From Bacillota bacterium (GTDB taxonomy: Bacteria; Bacillota; UBA4882; UBA8346), in assembly GCA_003501365.1 (NCBI GenBank), contig DNPP01000004.1:27710-50655 (forward strand): a DNA stretch of 22,946 nucleotides. The letters run 5' to 3'. Positions 6,201 through 14,836 of this stretch are shown here, piece by piece; within the stretch, counting starts at the first letter, position 1; each line of letters starts with the position of its first letter. The translations under genes and the position numbers were made by a program. The notes below the pieces were generated by a model. It had not been told where the DNA came from, made no database searches, and saw only the letters and a list, made by a program, of their open reading frames with translations.

Positions 6201-7256
6201 TTATCGCGGGACCGCGTCTTTCAACAACTCTTGAACTTCTTGGTCGTTCAATTGATAATGATAAAAAAGTACAAAAAACGCCTTCACTTCATGGGATAAA
6301 TCAAGCTTGACATATTGAGGGTATAGCAAATTGGCTAACCATTCCACGGCTAAAATCCGGGCCGGAGACGGCGGCCTGTCAAACCAGTTGAACGGCAAAG
6401 CCGGCATCCGGTATACTTTCTTCTCTTTGACCGCTTTGATATTTGCCCAATTTACATCATGGAAGACATCATTATAGAAATCGCCCTGTCTAGAAATCCC
6501 TATGATAATCACATCTGGATTCCACGCTAGCACTTGTTCCATTGATACTCCAATCATCGAACCGACATGAGTTTCAGAGATATCAGCTACGTTTTTCCCT
6601 TTTACGAAGTCCAGTGCCTCGGTATGGACATTTCCCGCCACATCGGTTTGCAGACCGGACCCCTCGGCATAATAGACCCTGAGGCGTTTATCATCCGGAA
6701 GTTTCCTTAAAAGTTTTCTGATCCGGTTCAAAACATTCCGTGAATAGGTTGCCAGTTGCTTAGCGCGAGTTTGCTCCCCTAGGCATTCCCCCAAAAAGCG
6801 GTACACTTCCGGAGTTGATTCGAGCGCCGTATCGACCATCAAAACCGGTATTCCCAATTGTTTTTGAATATCATCCGCCGCGTAAACTTCATCTTCATTC
6901 GAACAGATAACAATGTCCGGCCTGAGTTTTAGAATATTTTCATAACTACTGGTCTTTTCAGTGCTGGTCCCTAGTACCGGTAAATTGAAATATTTGGCAT
7001 CCATAAATTTGGCTGCCGCAGGTTTCTGATTAAAACTCCAACCAATTAATTTATCCGGAGCCAAGGTATAAATATAAACCGAAGTGTTATTACTAAGAGA
7101 AATAATCCGGTTCACTTTTGCCGGGATGATGACATTCCGGCCCGACATATCGGTGATTTTACGGTTTTCCTCTTTCATCTGGGCAAATCCGTTCATTGTA
7201 AGCAAAGCAATGCTCAAAACCAAAACCAATCGTACAGTCTTACTGATAATATTCAT
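6201..7256 (-). CDS. TroA/BtuF-fold ABC transporter solute-binding protein (metal or metal chelate), first copy
   Basis: Probable periplasmic binding protein, 351 aa, paralogous to its downstream neighbour. The chosen ATG follows GGAGGGAAATCG. Signal peptide spans residues 1-26 (LVLVLSIALLTMNGFAQ) with no lipobox. The mature part shows ITDMSGRNVIIPAKVNRIISL, then YENILKLRPDIVI, IQKQLGIPVLMVDT, SMEQVLAWNPDVIIIGIS and VKEKKVYRMPALPFNWFDRPPS, the usual order for FecB/BtuF/MolA-type proteins. The NWFDRPPSPARILAVEWLANLLYP segment is typical of metal-chelate and molybdate/tungstate (MolA-like) branches. It follows about 390 bp of hairpin-rich DNA after the radical SAM gene, so it may have its own promoter or be attenuated. 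Substrate is unproven; vanadate, molybdate, tungstate or an iron chelate are candidates. Confidence 0.85.
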   Translation of the reverse strand: MNIISKTVRLVLVLSIALLTMNGFAQMKEENRKITDMSGRNVIIPAKVNRIISLSNNTSVYIYTLAPDKLIGWSFNQKPAAAKFMDAKYFNLPVLGTSTEKTSSYENILKLRPDIVICSNEDEVYAADDIQKQLGIPVLMVDTALESTPEVYRFLGECLGEQTRAKQLATYSRNVLNRIRKLLRKLPDDKRLRVYYAEGSGLQTDVAGNVHTEALDFVKGKNVADISETHVGSMIGVSMEQVLAWNPDVIIIGISRQGDFYNDVFHDVNWANIKAVKEKKVYRMPALPFNWFDRPPSPARILAVEWLANLLYPQYVKLDLSHEVKAFFVLFYHYQLNDQEVQELLKDAVPR

Positions 7257-7650
7257 CGATTTCCCTCCATTTTGTGGCTGATTCCGTCCACTCAACCATC
7301 GATCAAATTACCTATATATGTTGAAATAAATAATTTGACCAAGAACCAAAACAAATGGAAAAGATCCGGCTCTGTCTAGGCCAACTGTTGGTCTAGACCT
7401 CTCTGGCTCTCCCCTAATGACGCATTGCAAAGAAGCGGATTCAGTGGGAGAGTAACCCAAAATGCTTTTGGAGGTCGAAGTCTAGGGTTACTCTTCCCCT
7501 GAATCATCTAACTAGAAATAACATCTTTGGGGAAGAGCAAGAGTTAGGTCAAATAAGCCTTCACTTTCAGCAATACTCTCTGATAACGCCAAAATTTAAT
7601 TCAACTTATATGGCAAAACAATCATTTATTTTTGTATTTGTTTTAGATTG
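7257..7650. other. Hairpin-rich intergenic region between the radical SAM gene and the SBP genes
   Basis: No credible ORF lies in this 394-bp gap. Four strong inverted repeats fill 7374-7537. H1 is 7374-7398 (GTCTAG, CCAAC / GTTGG, CTAGAC). H2 pairs 7407-7413 with 7446-7452. H3 pairs 7438-7458 with 7485-7505 (19 of 21 bases). H4 pairs 7491-7499 with 7529-7537 (perfect 9 bp). H2 and H3 share bases, as do H3 and H4, so they exclude one another. This could be a cis-acting leader of the SBP genes or a palindromic mobile element. A weak 7-bp hairpin at 7617-7652 overlaps the stop codon of the radical SAM gene and might slow transcription. I recognise no known riboswitch family and no clear promoter. 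Confidence 0.65.
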
Positions 7651-8688
7651 TTACCCGGGACTCTCCTGATAGCAAAAAGACAAGGCGTCGTAATAGCTAC
7701 ACTTACCCCTGCAGTTGGATTTATTTTTGCAGGTGTTGACACACCGATTTTCTTTAATTTCACTGCGATAAAGACTATATTTTTGATCCCAGATCGTCTG
7801 AAAAGAAAATTCGTTCAGGCTATAACTAAAATGATCGTTATTTGCAAATGAACAAGGTTTCACATTAAGGGCCTCGTCGATATAAACCGAAAAGAAACCG
7901 CACTCACAAGAATCAATATAGTCGACATTAACATCGGTCGAATTCATGAGTACAGGCACAAAACAAGCATCAAAGCCAATCCGGGCAATACATTTATTGT
8001 TATCAACACTCGCCACAAATTGACTGAGGCGCTCATCCATCGTCAAGCACCTCTTGGCAGATGCCCTCCCTTTCGGTTTATAGGTTAAAAAAATCAACCC
8101 GTCAATATTTTGTAACTCCTGATTAAAACTGCCCGCAAGTATACCTGTAGCTTCATCAAGTGATTGGTTATCCAGCACAAAATGGAGATTGGTCCTGACT
8201 CCGGCCTCTTTTAACAGCTTGATCTTTTCCGACTGTAAATCCGCTAAGCTATGAACCGATAAGGCGAGCGCACCGATTTTCCCCTTCAAAAACTCAGCCC
8301 GGGCCTTATCCAAATTGATTCCATTGGTAGTAAAATTGACTACAATCCCTCTCTGAACCGTCTTTTGAATGATAGTCTCAAAATCCGGATGTTCCAGGGG
8401 TTCTCCCCCACCAAGGGCCACCTGAAACACGTTTCCCCACTGATTGCTATGTAATGAATCGAGTACAAACTCATATTGTTTAACCGACATAAATGATTGA
8501 TTGGGAGTACTATCCCGGTAACAAAACTCACAACCTTTGGAACAGTGATTGCTGATGGAGATATCGGCCAGTTCCGGCCAAGGCGCATACTCCGGATTTT
8601 CCGAGAGCGAACGGCTCCATCGTAAAGTCAATCCAGTCTCCGTATCACCGAAAAAATTATAATTCTCGCTATGTCTTCGAATAATCAT
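7651..8688 (-). CDS. Radical SAM protein with C-terminal SPASM-like cysteine domain
   Basis: Predicted radical S-adenosylmethionine enzyme, 345 aa. The CxxxCxxC cluster is C49-C53-C56 (CSKGCEFCYRDS), followed by the GGGEPLEHP SAM-binding segment and NFTTNGINLD. The C-terminal third holds many cysteines (DSCECGFF, VKPCSF, NRCVNTCKNKSNCRGKC), the pattern of a SPASM/twitch domain with extra 4Fe-4S clusters. Such enzymes usually modify peptides or proteins. The N terminus (NYNFFGDTETGLTLRW) is distinctive. It starts 19 bp after nifV-alpha with a GTGAGGAATC ribosome site and is therefore part of the vnf operon. No short peptide gene that could be its substrate was found beside it. A role in cofactor or metal handling is possible, but nothing in the sequence shows it. 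Confidence 0.85.
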   Translation of the reverse strand: MIIRRHSENYNFFGDTETGLTLRWSRSLSENPEYAPWPELADISISNHCSKGCEFCYRDSTPNQSFMSVKQYEFVLDSLHSNQWGNVFQVALGGGEPLEHPDFETIIQKTVQRGIVVNFTTNGINLDKARAEFLKGKIGALALSVHSLADLQSEKIKLLKEAGVRTNLHFVLDNQSLDEATGILAGSFNQELQNIDGLIFLTYKPKGRASAKRCLTMDERLSQFVASVDNNKCIARIGFDACFVPVLMNSTDVNVDYIDSCECGFFSVYIDEALNVKPCSFANNDHFSYSLNEFSFQTIWDQKYSLYRSEIKENRCVNTCKNKSNCRGKCSYYDALSFCYQESPG

Positions 8689-8707
8689 TAAAGATTCCTC
8701 ACCGTCT

Positions 8708-9526
8708 TTATAAGGCTTGACTCATTCGCGGCTTGCAAGCATTGCTCACAATATTGGCCAGCTCCGGGAGTCTGGCCGGATTAATTCCCGTATAGATTCC
8801 AGGCATATCGGCTAAAACCCCAACAACTTCCTGCAGGGAGGCATTGCCGGCCCGTTCACCGATTCCTCCCACCGTGACACTGGCTAGTGTAACTCCGGCT
8901 TGCACAGCGGCTACAGTGTTGGCCGTCGCCAAGCCAAAATCGTTATGCACATGAATTTCAATCGGCAACGCGCAGCTTTTGACCAATCGTTGCATCATTT
9001 CGTAAGTCTTAAAGGGTTCCAAACAGCCAATGGTATCGGCAAATCGAATCCGCTCAGCTCCCATACCGGCCGCTATTTCCGCCACCTGTAAAAAAAACTG
9101 CGCATCAGCCCGTGAAGCGTCCTCCGCACCAGCGAACACCCGGCATCCCAGACTACGGGCGTAGGCCAGAGAATCTCCAAATTGCTTTAACACCCATTCC
9201 CGGCTTTTTTTCAATTTATATTGAATATGTAAATCGGATACCGGAATTGAAATATGAATGCACGAAAAGCCGCAATCAACCGATGTTTGAATATCATTGA
9301 TATTGGCCCGGTTCCAAGCTATGACTTGCGGAGTCAATTTTTGAGACAATATTGACGCTAAAGCAAATTGCTCATCCTTACCCATCGCCGGTATACCGGC
9401 CTCAATTGCGAAAACTCCAGCTTTATCAAGATTTTTGGCAATGGATAATTTTTCAGCTGCAGTAAAAATCAATCCCGCCGACTGTTCTCCATCCCGTAAT
9501 GTTGTATCGACAATATTGACTTTCAT
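8708..9526 (-). CDS. nifV-alpha: Homocitrate synthase catalytic subunit NifV-alpha
   Basis: Condenses acetyl-CoA and 2-oxoglutarate to homocitrate, the organic ligand of nitrogenase cofactors. Length is 272 aa, so it contains the DRE-TIM barrel only. Visible are DTTLRDGEQSAG (residues 7-18) with the catalytic Asp/Arg, EAGIPAMG, ADTIGCLEP, the metal-binding HVHNDFGLATANT and VGGIGERAGNASLQEV. The C-terminal communication domain of full-length NifV (about 375-380 aa) is absent. It overlaps the stop of the upstream gene by 4 bp (ATGA), giving translational coupling. This omega-then-alpha order is the arrangement described for Clostridium pasteurianum, where both polypeptides are needed. Complete catalytic motifs make it the likely active subunit. 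Confidence 0.9.
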   Translation of the reverse strand: MKVNIVDTTLRDGEQSAGLIFTAAEKLSIAKNLDKAGVFAIEAGIPAMGKDEQFALASILSQKLTPQVIAWNRANINDIQTSVDCGFSCIHISIPVSDLHIQYKLKKSREWVLKQFGDSLAYARSLGCRVFAGAEDASRADAQFFLQVAEIAAGMGAERIRFADTIGCLEPFKTYEMMQRLVKSCALPIEIHVHNDFGLATANTVAAVQAGVTLASVTVGGIGERAGNASLQEVVGVLADMPGIYTGINPARLPELANIVSNACKPRMSQAL

Positions 9527-10572
9527 AATGTCGCCTCCCGCACCAGTTTTGGAAATTGGGCATCGGTGACCGGCCCTTTTTGGCGTACGGACAGTTCACG
9601 AACTTTCTCCAATACCTGCGGTACGTATGACGGGTTAATGCTAATATTTAATTCTTTTAACTTTTCTTCAATAGCCGCTTTGCCGGAATGTTTACCGATC
9701 ACAATCATCCTCGACAGTCCCACCGTCTCAGGGGAAAACGGTTCATACAATTCACTTTTTTTCATAATCCCGTCGACATGAATGCCGGATTCATGAGCGA
9801 AAATGCGCGAACCGATAATCGGCTTGGTGGCCGGGATGCTTTCTCCCATCCGGCCAAGGATTTCTTTGCAACTGAAAGCTAAATTTCGGGGAACAACCAA
9901 TGGTTCATGCAGCAAATATTTAGCGCTCATCAGTACTTCTTCCACTGCCGGATAACCGCCGATGCCGCCGATGGAACCTGCAACGTACCGAATACCGCTT
10001 TTAATGGCACCAAAAACATTACCTGTAGCTAGACCCCGGGTATTACGGCAATGATATTCCAATTCAACCGCTAAAATCTGTTGCAAATTATTAATGGCGG
10101 AATAGGTCGTCAATGGGTCCAAGCGATTTTCATTATCTTCAATAATCAGCCTGTTAAAAAAATAATCCTGACATAATTTTTGAAATAGGGAAACAACATG
10201 TAACGAGAATCCGGAAATATTTAAAGCAGCCAAAGTTACACTCATTCGAAGCTTTTTGGCTTGGTTCAGGGCATTAATTAATAAAGACTTATCTTGGCGA
10301 CTCGGATCAAAATAAATTTTAAGCTGCCGAATCCCCAATTCATGGGCATTTTTTATTTGAATCGTATTAGCCGGAATGCATACTCTGATATCGTCTAAAC
10401 CGAGTTTAAGCAAACAGGGTTTATTATACAAGGAATCAAAAGGTAAATCAAAAGTCATCCGGGCCATTGCCGAGATTTTTTGTTTTATACATTGAAGCTC
10501 AATTAAATTGATTTGTTGATTATATAAAGCATAACCCAATGTCTGATCGGCAAAATGTAAATTTGATTCCAT
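9523..10572 (-). CDS. nifV-omega: Homocitrate synthase accessory subunit NifV-omega with degenerate barrel
   Basis: Partner of NifV-alpha, 349 aa from the ATG preceded by GAGGGGATTCAA. The C-terminal half is well conserved: GSRIFAHESGIHVDGIMK, then VIGKHSGKAAIEEKL and PVTDAQFPKLVREATL, the communication and regulatory region of the homocitrate/isopropylmalate synthase family. The N-terminal ~190 residues still resemble a DRE-TIM barrel but have lost catalytic residues. DTTLRDGEQ has become DQTLGYALY, and the metal-binding HVHNDFG has become EYHCRNTRG. It is therefore nearly full-length for a NifV, but catalytically dead by sequence. It probably supplies the C-terminal domain to NifV-alpha. 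It follows nifB by 58 bp within the vnf operon. Confidence 0.85.
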   Translation of the reverse strand: MESNLHFADQTLGYALYNQQINLIELQCIKQKISAMARMTFDLPFDSLYNKPCLLKLGLDDIRVCIPANTIQIKNAHELGIRQLKIYFDPSRQDKSLLINALNQAKKLRMSVTLAALNISGFSLHVVSLFQKLCQDYFFNRLIIEDNENRLDPLTTYSAINNLQQILAVELEYHCRNTRGLATGNVFGAIKSGIRYVAGSIGGIGGYPAVEEVLMSAKYLLHEPLVVPRNLAFSCKEILGRMGESIPATKPIIGSRIFAHESGIHVDGIMKKSELYEPFSPETVGLSRMIVIGKHSGKAAIEEKLKELNISINPSYVPQVLEKVRELSVRQKGPVTDAQFPKLVREATL

Positions 10573-10630
10573 TTGAATCCCCTCTTTCATTCTGATTTTC
10601 CAAAGCGACTGATCAAGGTTAAGCTTAACG

Positions 10631-11917
10631 TTATATAGCCGGTTTCATTTCCAATCGCCGTGCCGCTTCCTTTAATCCCTCTTCCACGGTGTTGCAGGAT
10701 TCAATAATCGCGATCCCATGATCGATCAATTTTTTTTGGGCATTATAACCTATCCGCATTGTTAATACGGCATTGCAGTCTGCAATCGTTTTTACTGCCA
10801 AATCCTTCATTGCTTCCGAATCGTCACAATCCACCCGTCCGGTGCAATACTTTTGTATTTTTCTGGTTTCAAGAAAGGTACTGTAATTACCGTCAACTTC
10901 ATAGATGTGAAAGTCTTCGGCATGACCATAATGCAGATCAACCAGTTTTTTATATTTAGAGGTTACCGCAACTTTATATTTTGCAGTCTTGCCTTTGATC
11001 GCCCCTTTAAACTCCGGTTGACTAGCGCACAAGTGCTTACTAAATTGATAAGAAAGATCTTCAGTCAACCGTCCGATTGCATCTGCGCGACATTGTTGGC
11101 AATGCTCCATTTGGGTAATATCTGTTCGGCAAAGTTCCCGCATGGCTTGAATATCTTTCATTCTAGTTTGGGGCATTTTTTCAAAAGCACTACCTATGGC
11201 CGGAATCAACGGCATAATATTTGTTAAAACCGCACCGAGTCTCTTTACTTTTTTTACCACCAACGGAATATGGTCGGCATTTAAATCGGGTATCATCACA
11301 ATATTAATTTTGACCAGGACCCCATTTTCCGCCAAATATTTAACTCCAGCCATTTGATTGGTCATCAGGATTTCTGCCGCTTCTTCGCCGATGTATCGCT
11401 GACCTTGATAATCAACATGATGATAAATACCGGCTCCGATCACTGGATTTACGCAATTCACTGTGACTGTAACATGTTTAACACCAAGTTCAATGATTTC
11501 CGGCCCATATTGGGGCAACATTAAGCCGTTGGTTGAAAGACAGAATATGCAATCGGAATCTTCATTTTTAATGAAGCGGATACTTTGTTTAACCTGATCC
11601 CAATTAGCCAAAGCATCCCCGGGACCAGCGATTCCGACCACACTTAGGTTCGATAGGGCCTGTTTCACACGAATAAATTTATCACGAGCCGCCTCGGGCG
11701 CCAATATTTCACTGGTTACACCAGGCCGGCTTTCATTTACACAGTCATATTTACGATTACAATAATTGCACTGAACATTACAATTAGGCGCAACCGGCAA
11801 ATGCATTCTTGCAAATTGTCGATGTGCCTCAAAGGAATAGCAGGGATGTCTTGCGGTTAATTCACTAAGCTCCTTTGAAACATTAGGACCCAAGCTACTC
11901 ATACACGAACATTCCAT
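10631..11917 (-). CDS. nifB: Nitrogenase cofactor biosynthesis radical SAM protein NifB
   Basis: Builds NifB-co, the 8Fe-9S-carbide core used by all three nitrogenase types. Length is 428 aa from the ATG with AAAGGTGAG before it; a GTG three codons upstream is less likely. Features are HPCYS at residue 26 with a second-cluster cysteine, the radical SAM motif C46-C50-C53 (CNVQCNYCNRKYDC), AGPGDALAN, and CQQCRADAIG, which carries further cluster ligands. A C-terminal NifX/NafY-like domain (about residues 310-425) begins near KYKVAVTSK and includes LHYGHAEDFHIYEV. It follows vnfN by 24 bp. Its place in this operon means the alternative nitrogenases have their own cofactor precursor supply. Confidence 0.96.
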   Translation of the reverse strand: MECSCMSSLGPNVSKELSELTARHPCYSFEAHRQFARMHLPVAPNCNVQCNYCNRKYDCVNESRPGVTSEILAPEAARDKFIRVKQALSNLSVVGIAGPGDALANWDQVKQSIRFIKNEDSDCIFCLSTNGLMLPQYGPEIIELGVKHVTVTVNCVNPVIGAGIYHHVDYQGQRYIGEEAAEILMTNQMAGVKYLAENGVLVKINIVMIPDLNADHIPLVVKKVKRLGAVLTNIMPLIPAIGSAFEKMPQTRMKDIQAMRELCRTDITQMEHCQQCRADAIGRLTEDLSYQFSKHLCASQPEFKGAIKGKTAKYKVAVTSKYKKLVDLHYGHAEDFHIYEVDGNYSTFLETRKIQKYCTGRVDCDDSEAMKDLAVKTIADCNAVLTMRIGYNAQKKLIDHGIAIIESCNTVEEGLKEAARRLEMKPAI

Positions 11918-11941
11918 TGCGCTCACCTTTCAATTCAACAT

Positions 11942-13288
11942 TTAACACGACTGAAATTCTTCCCAGTCAATCTCTTTAGAACGAAATGTCTTTTCCCAAT
12001 CATTACCGACTATCTCCAGCATATTGAGCATACCTTCATAGCCAAAATAAGCCCTGTCCAAATAAATGTCCCGATTGGTCGGAGCTAAAACATCGAAAGC
12101 AATTTTAATCCCCAGTTCCTCCGCCATGTATTTTTCCCAGGCCGAACCGATGACCGCGCTAATTTCCACATCTTGCAGCGCTTTTTGGATTTGGAAACCA
12201 TCCACTCCAAAAGCCACCCTAGGGGAAATTCCCAGTCCTTTCAGTTCCCTTTCCAAAATTCGGCGCGATTCCGGTGTTTGCGAACGAAATAGGATCAGTT
12301 CCGGAATCATTTCCAATTCTTCAAAAAGCAGTCGGACCAACCCAATACCTATGGTAGCATCAGCTGATATCGCAATTTTACAATTACGGTATCGCGGAAT
12401 AATCATCAAAGCCCGCCGCCTTAGTATATCCACGACCCGGTCATCGCCATCTTTAATCAATTGTTCAGCCTGAGCTTCGGCATCAAAATAAATTCCCAGC
12501 GCCTTCAGCCAACGGGCAGTATTTTTTAAGCCTACCGGTAATGGTATATCCGCCAAAATAAGTGGTATGCCATGGAGTTCGCGCATCCTTTTAGCAAAGG
12601 CAAACCCGCTGTCGTGACTCAATAAAATATTTGCCGCAGCTGTCCCGGCATTTTCCAATTCCTCTAGCGAGGTATTGTGAGCCAAGACCGCTTGTACCTC
12701 AACCTCCATCTTATATAGGATATCAATGACCCATTTTAAATCCGCAAACCAAGTAGGATTCAAATTTGCCTGAGGTGCAATAATGTTCACACTCTTTTGC
12801 TTTTTAATTTCGCTTTTTTTAATCAACGGTAACAAAGCTTTTAAACCAAGCTCCATACCATCATAAATGTTGCCTCTAAATCCGCCGGCTACAATCGGGA
12901 TTAATTTTGCCGATACTTCCGGCTGAATCTGCCGGCATAGCCCTTCAAGATTTTCCCCGATAATATCCGCCGCACAAGTGCCTACCACAAAAATTGCTTT
13001 ATTCTTAAAAGTCCGGTCCGTCTCTTTGACTAAATTGATTAACTTTTCGGAGGCGCCCATGATGATATCCGACTCAAATAAACGGGTGCATGCAACTTTG
13101 CGGCGGGTAAAATCAATTTCATGGCTGTCGAAAGCCATGGCCACCGTTGCGGCACAACCTTGCGGGGAATGGATTACCATGCCGACATCTTGAATTCCAG
13201 CAACGATGCTGGCTACGCCTTCCAATGCGCATCCCAAAACGGGATCCCGGCTATGGTCGCAATTTTCAAATATTAACTCATCATGCAT
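11942..13288 (-). CDS. vnfN: Nitrogenase cofactor scaffold protein VnfN/NifN-like
   Basis: Beta-like half of the VnfEN maturation scaffold, which converts NifB-co to the finished V or Fe cofactor precursor. Length is 448 aa. NifD/K-superfamily cysteines are at about C20 (LGCALEG), C45 (SPQGCAAT) and a third in VGTCAADIIGEN, which would hold a P-cluster-like 4Fe-4S centre. The ATG is preceded by AAGGAGGCGGGGGAA and overlaps the 3' end of the upstream scaffold gene by 16 bp, so the two are co-translated. Divergence from VnfK and position after an E-type gene support the N assignment. Whether it works for V only or also for the Fe-only system is not shown; there is no separate anf scaffold, so shared use is likely. 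Confidence 0.82.
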   Translation of the reverse strand: MHDELIFENCDHSRDPVLGCALEGVASIVAGIQDVGMVIHSPQGCAATVAMAFDSHEIDFTRRKVACTRLFESDIIMGASEKLINLVKETDRTFKNKAIFVVGTCAADIIGENLEGLCRQIQPEVSAKLIPIVAGGFRGNIYDGMELGLKALLPLIKKSEIKKQKSVNIIAPQANLNPTWFADLKWVIDILYKMEVEVQAVLAHNTSLEELENAGTAAANILLSHDSGFAFAKRMRELHGIPLILADIPLPVGLKNTARWLKALGIYFDAEAQAEQLIKDGDDRVVDILRRRALMIIPRYRNCKIAISADATIGIGLVRLLFEELEMIPELILFRSQTPESRRILERELKGLGISPRVAFGVDGFQIQKALQDVEISAVIGSAWEKYMAEELGIKIAFDVLAPTNRDIYLDRAYFGYEGMLNMLEIVGNDWEKTFRSKEIDWEEFQSC

Positions 13289-14802
13289 TTCCCCCGCCTC
13301 CTTTCCGCGTAGACTGTGCAGTCGGGAAGATCCTGGCCCAGTTTAGGTGTAAGCGATTGGGCCGATGCGAATCCAGCATTTTGGGGAAATACAATTCGTT
13401 TAGTAAGCCAGCTTCTAGGCCGGAAAGAATATTCAAGGGCCGTTTGGATACATTTGGCCACCTTTAAAGCTCCCCGATAACCAAAACGAGGCCGGTTTAA
13501 TATGGCATTTAAATCGACCACCGGAATATGCGGAAAACTCAGGGAAGAACCAAAATATACCGTATTCTCAGGACTGAATCCCCCAATGAAACTTAATAAT
13601 TCATTTTCGGTTTGCCGCATTGACTCATATTTACCGAATGCGAGCGTGCCTTTGGTAATTAGGATCTCCGGATCCATCCCCGTTTCCAGCAGATAATCAA
13701 TACTGGTTTCCCGGGCCTCGGTACTCCAGGGATGAAAATTGTAAATCACTACCCGCATCCCAAAATCCCGTTCCAGCATATGAGCGATTGACAAAGACTT
13801 AATAGCATCATGGCCTTCAACAATCGCAATTTTGCCTTGCAAAAATTTTTTAGCTGCTTCAAATTCATTCCTTACAGCATCATATTCTCTGCTCATAAAA
13901 GCAGCGGCGCTTTCTTCCATGACAAGATATTTGGCAGCCCCTTGAAGCCATTTTTCGGTTGCGCTAACCCCATAGGGGAGAATGGTGGAGTTCAGCGGTG
14001 TACCGAACTCCTCCAGCATTGCATGACCGATGGCATAACCAATATCCAGGCACAATGCACAATTTACAGCAACGTTCGGTGCCCGCCGAATCTGCTCCAA
14101 TGAACAATTACCCGCGATAACTGCATTGACTCTGGCGCCAATACCTTCAATCATCCGTACCAATTCTTTAACATCCGTATCAACTTCGGTCCGTTCGGGT
14201 CCCATTTTACCGCCGACAATATTCACAGAGTCGGCCAATTTCAATTTCATATCGGGTGACGGAGGAGCCATCAATTTAGTAAGCTGCCGGTATACTAAAT
14301 CAAATCCACTGCGATACTCTCCGGCGAACCCTTCACAATGTATGGTCATCAGTTTCGCATGAATCCCGGCCCGCATTTTTTCAACAATGGCATCGACGTT
14401 ATCGCCGATAATCCCCGTGGCACAGCTGGTCGCGACAAATATAATTTCCGGATGATATTTGCGGTCAACTTCCATAATGGCGCCTTTTAATTCCTTTTCC
14501 CCGCCATAAATGACCTTTTCCTCATCCATATTGGTGCTTACGACCGGCTCATACATACTGCCGCTATTTCGGCAATTAGTCAGCTTATATGTCTTTTTTA
14601 CTCCATAAGCGCATCCACTGGGACCGTGGGTAAGAATCACCGAATTTTTGATCCCGCTGAGAATTTTAGTGGCTGTCCAAAACTTACAGGGCCGAGTATG
14701 GCTACCTTGCAGGCCAGTCTTTATTTTGCCTTCTTTAGCCAGGCGATAAAGCTCACCCAGATGTCCATGAAAAACAATACTGTCGGCAATACTTTCAGAC
14801 AT
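13273..14802 (-). CDS. vnfE: Nitrogenase cofactor scaffold protein VnfE/NifE-like
   Basis: Alpha-like half of the VnfEN scaffold, 509 aa from the ATG with AGGAGGCCGTGAAT before it. The longer frame begins at a TTG with no ribosome site. Superfamily cysteines are C39 (RPCKFW), C64 (HGPSGCAYG) and C127 (TSCATGIIGDN), suited to a bridging 4Fe-4S cluster. The H442-type cofactor ligand environment of NifD (YHNGPY) is not present; the equivalent region reads NRPRFGYRGA. The C terminus is extended by roughly 45 residues rich in Arg and Pro (SFRPRSWLTKR, then YAERRRGKCMMS), longer than the ~470 aa I recall for A. vinelandii VnfE. It lies 34 bp after vnfK and overlaps vnfN by 16 bp. Confidence 0.83.
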   Translation of the reverse strand: MSESIADSIVFHGHLGELYRLAKEGKIKTGLQGSHTRPCKFWTATKILSGIKNSVILTHGPSGCAYGVKKTYKLTNCRNSGSMYEPVVSTNMDEEKVIYGGEKELKGAIMEVDRKYHPEIIFVATSCATGIIGDNVDAIVEKMRAGIHAKLMTIHCEGFAGEYRSGFDLVYRQLTKLMAPPSPDMKLKLADSVNIVGGKMGPERTEVDTDVKELVRMIEGIGARVNAVIAGNCSLEQIRRAPNVAVNCALCLDIGYAIGHAMLEEFGTPLNSTILPYGVSATEKWLQGAAKYLVMEESAAAFMSREYDAVRNEFEAAKKFLQGKIAIVEGHDAIKSLSIAHMLERDFGMRVVIYNFHPWSTEARETSIDYLLETGMDPEILITKGTLAFGKYESMRQTENELLSFIGGFSPENTVYFGSSLSFPHIPVVDLNAILNRPRFGYRGALKVAKCIQTALEYSFRPRSWLTKRIVFPQNAGFASAQSLTPKLGQDLPDCTVYAERRRGKCMMS

Positions 14803-14836
14803 ATTCACGGCCTCCTGCAAATGTCATTCTATTTCC

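Noticed and set aside
7374..7537. Possible Moco, cobalamin or other known riboswitch
   Set aside because: Hairpins are clear, but I could not find the conserved core sequences of the known classes, so it is reported only as an unexplained structure.
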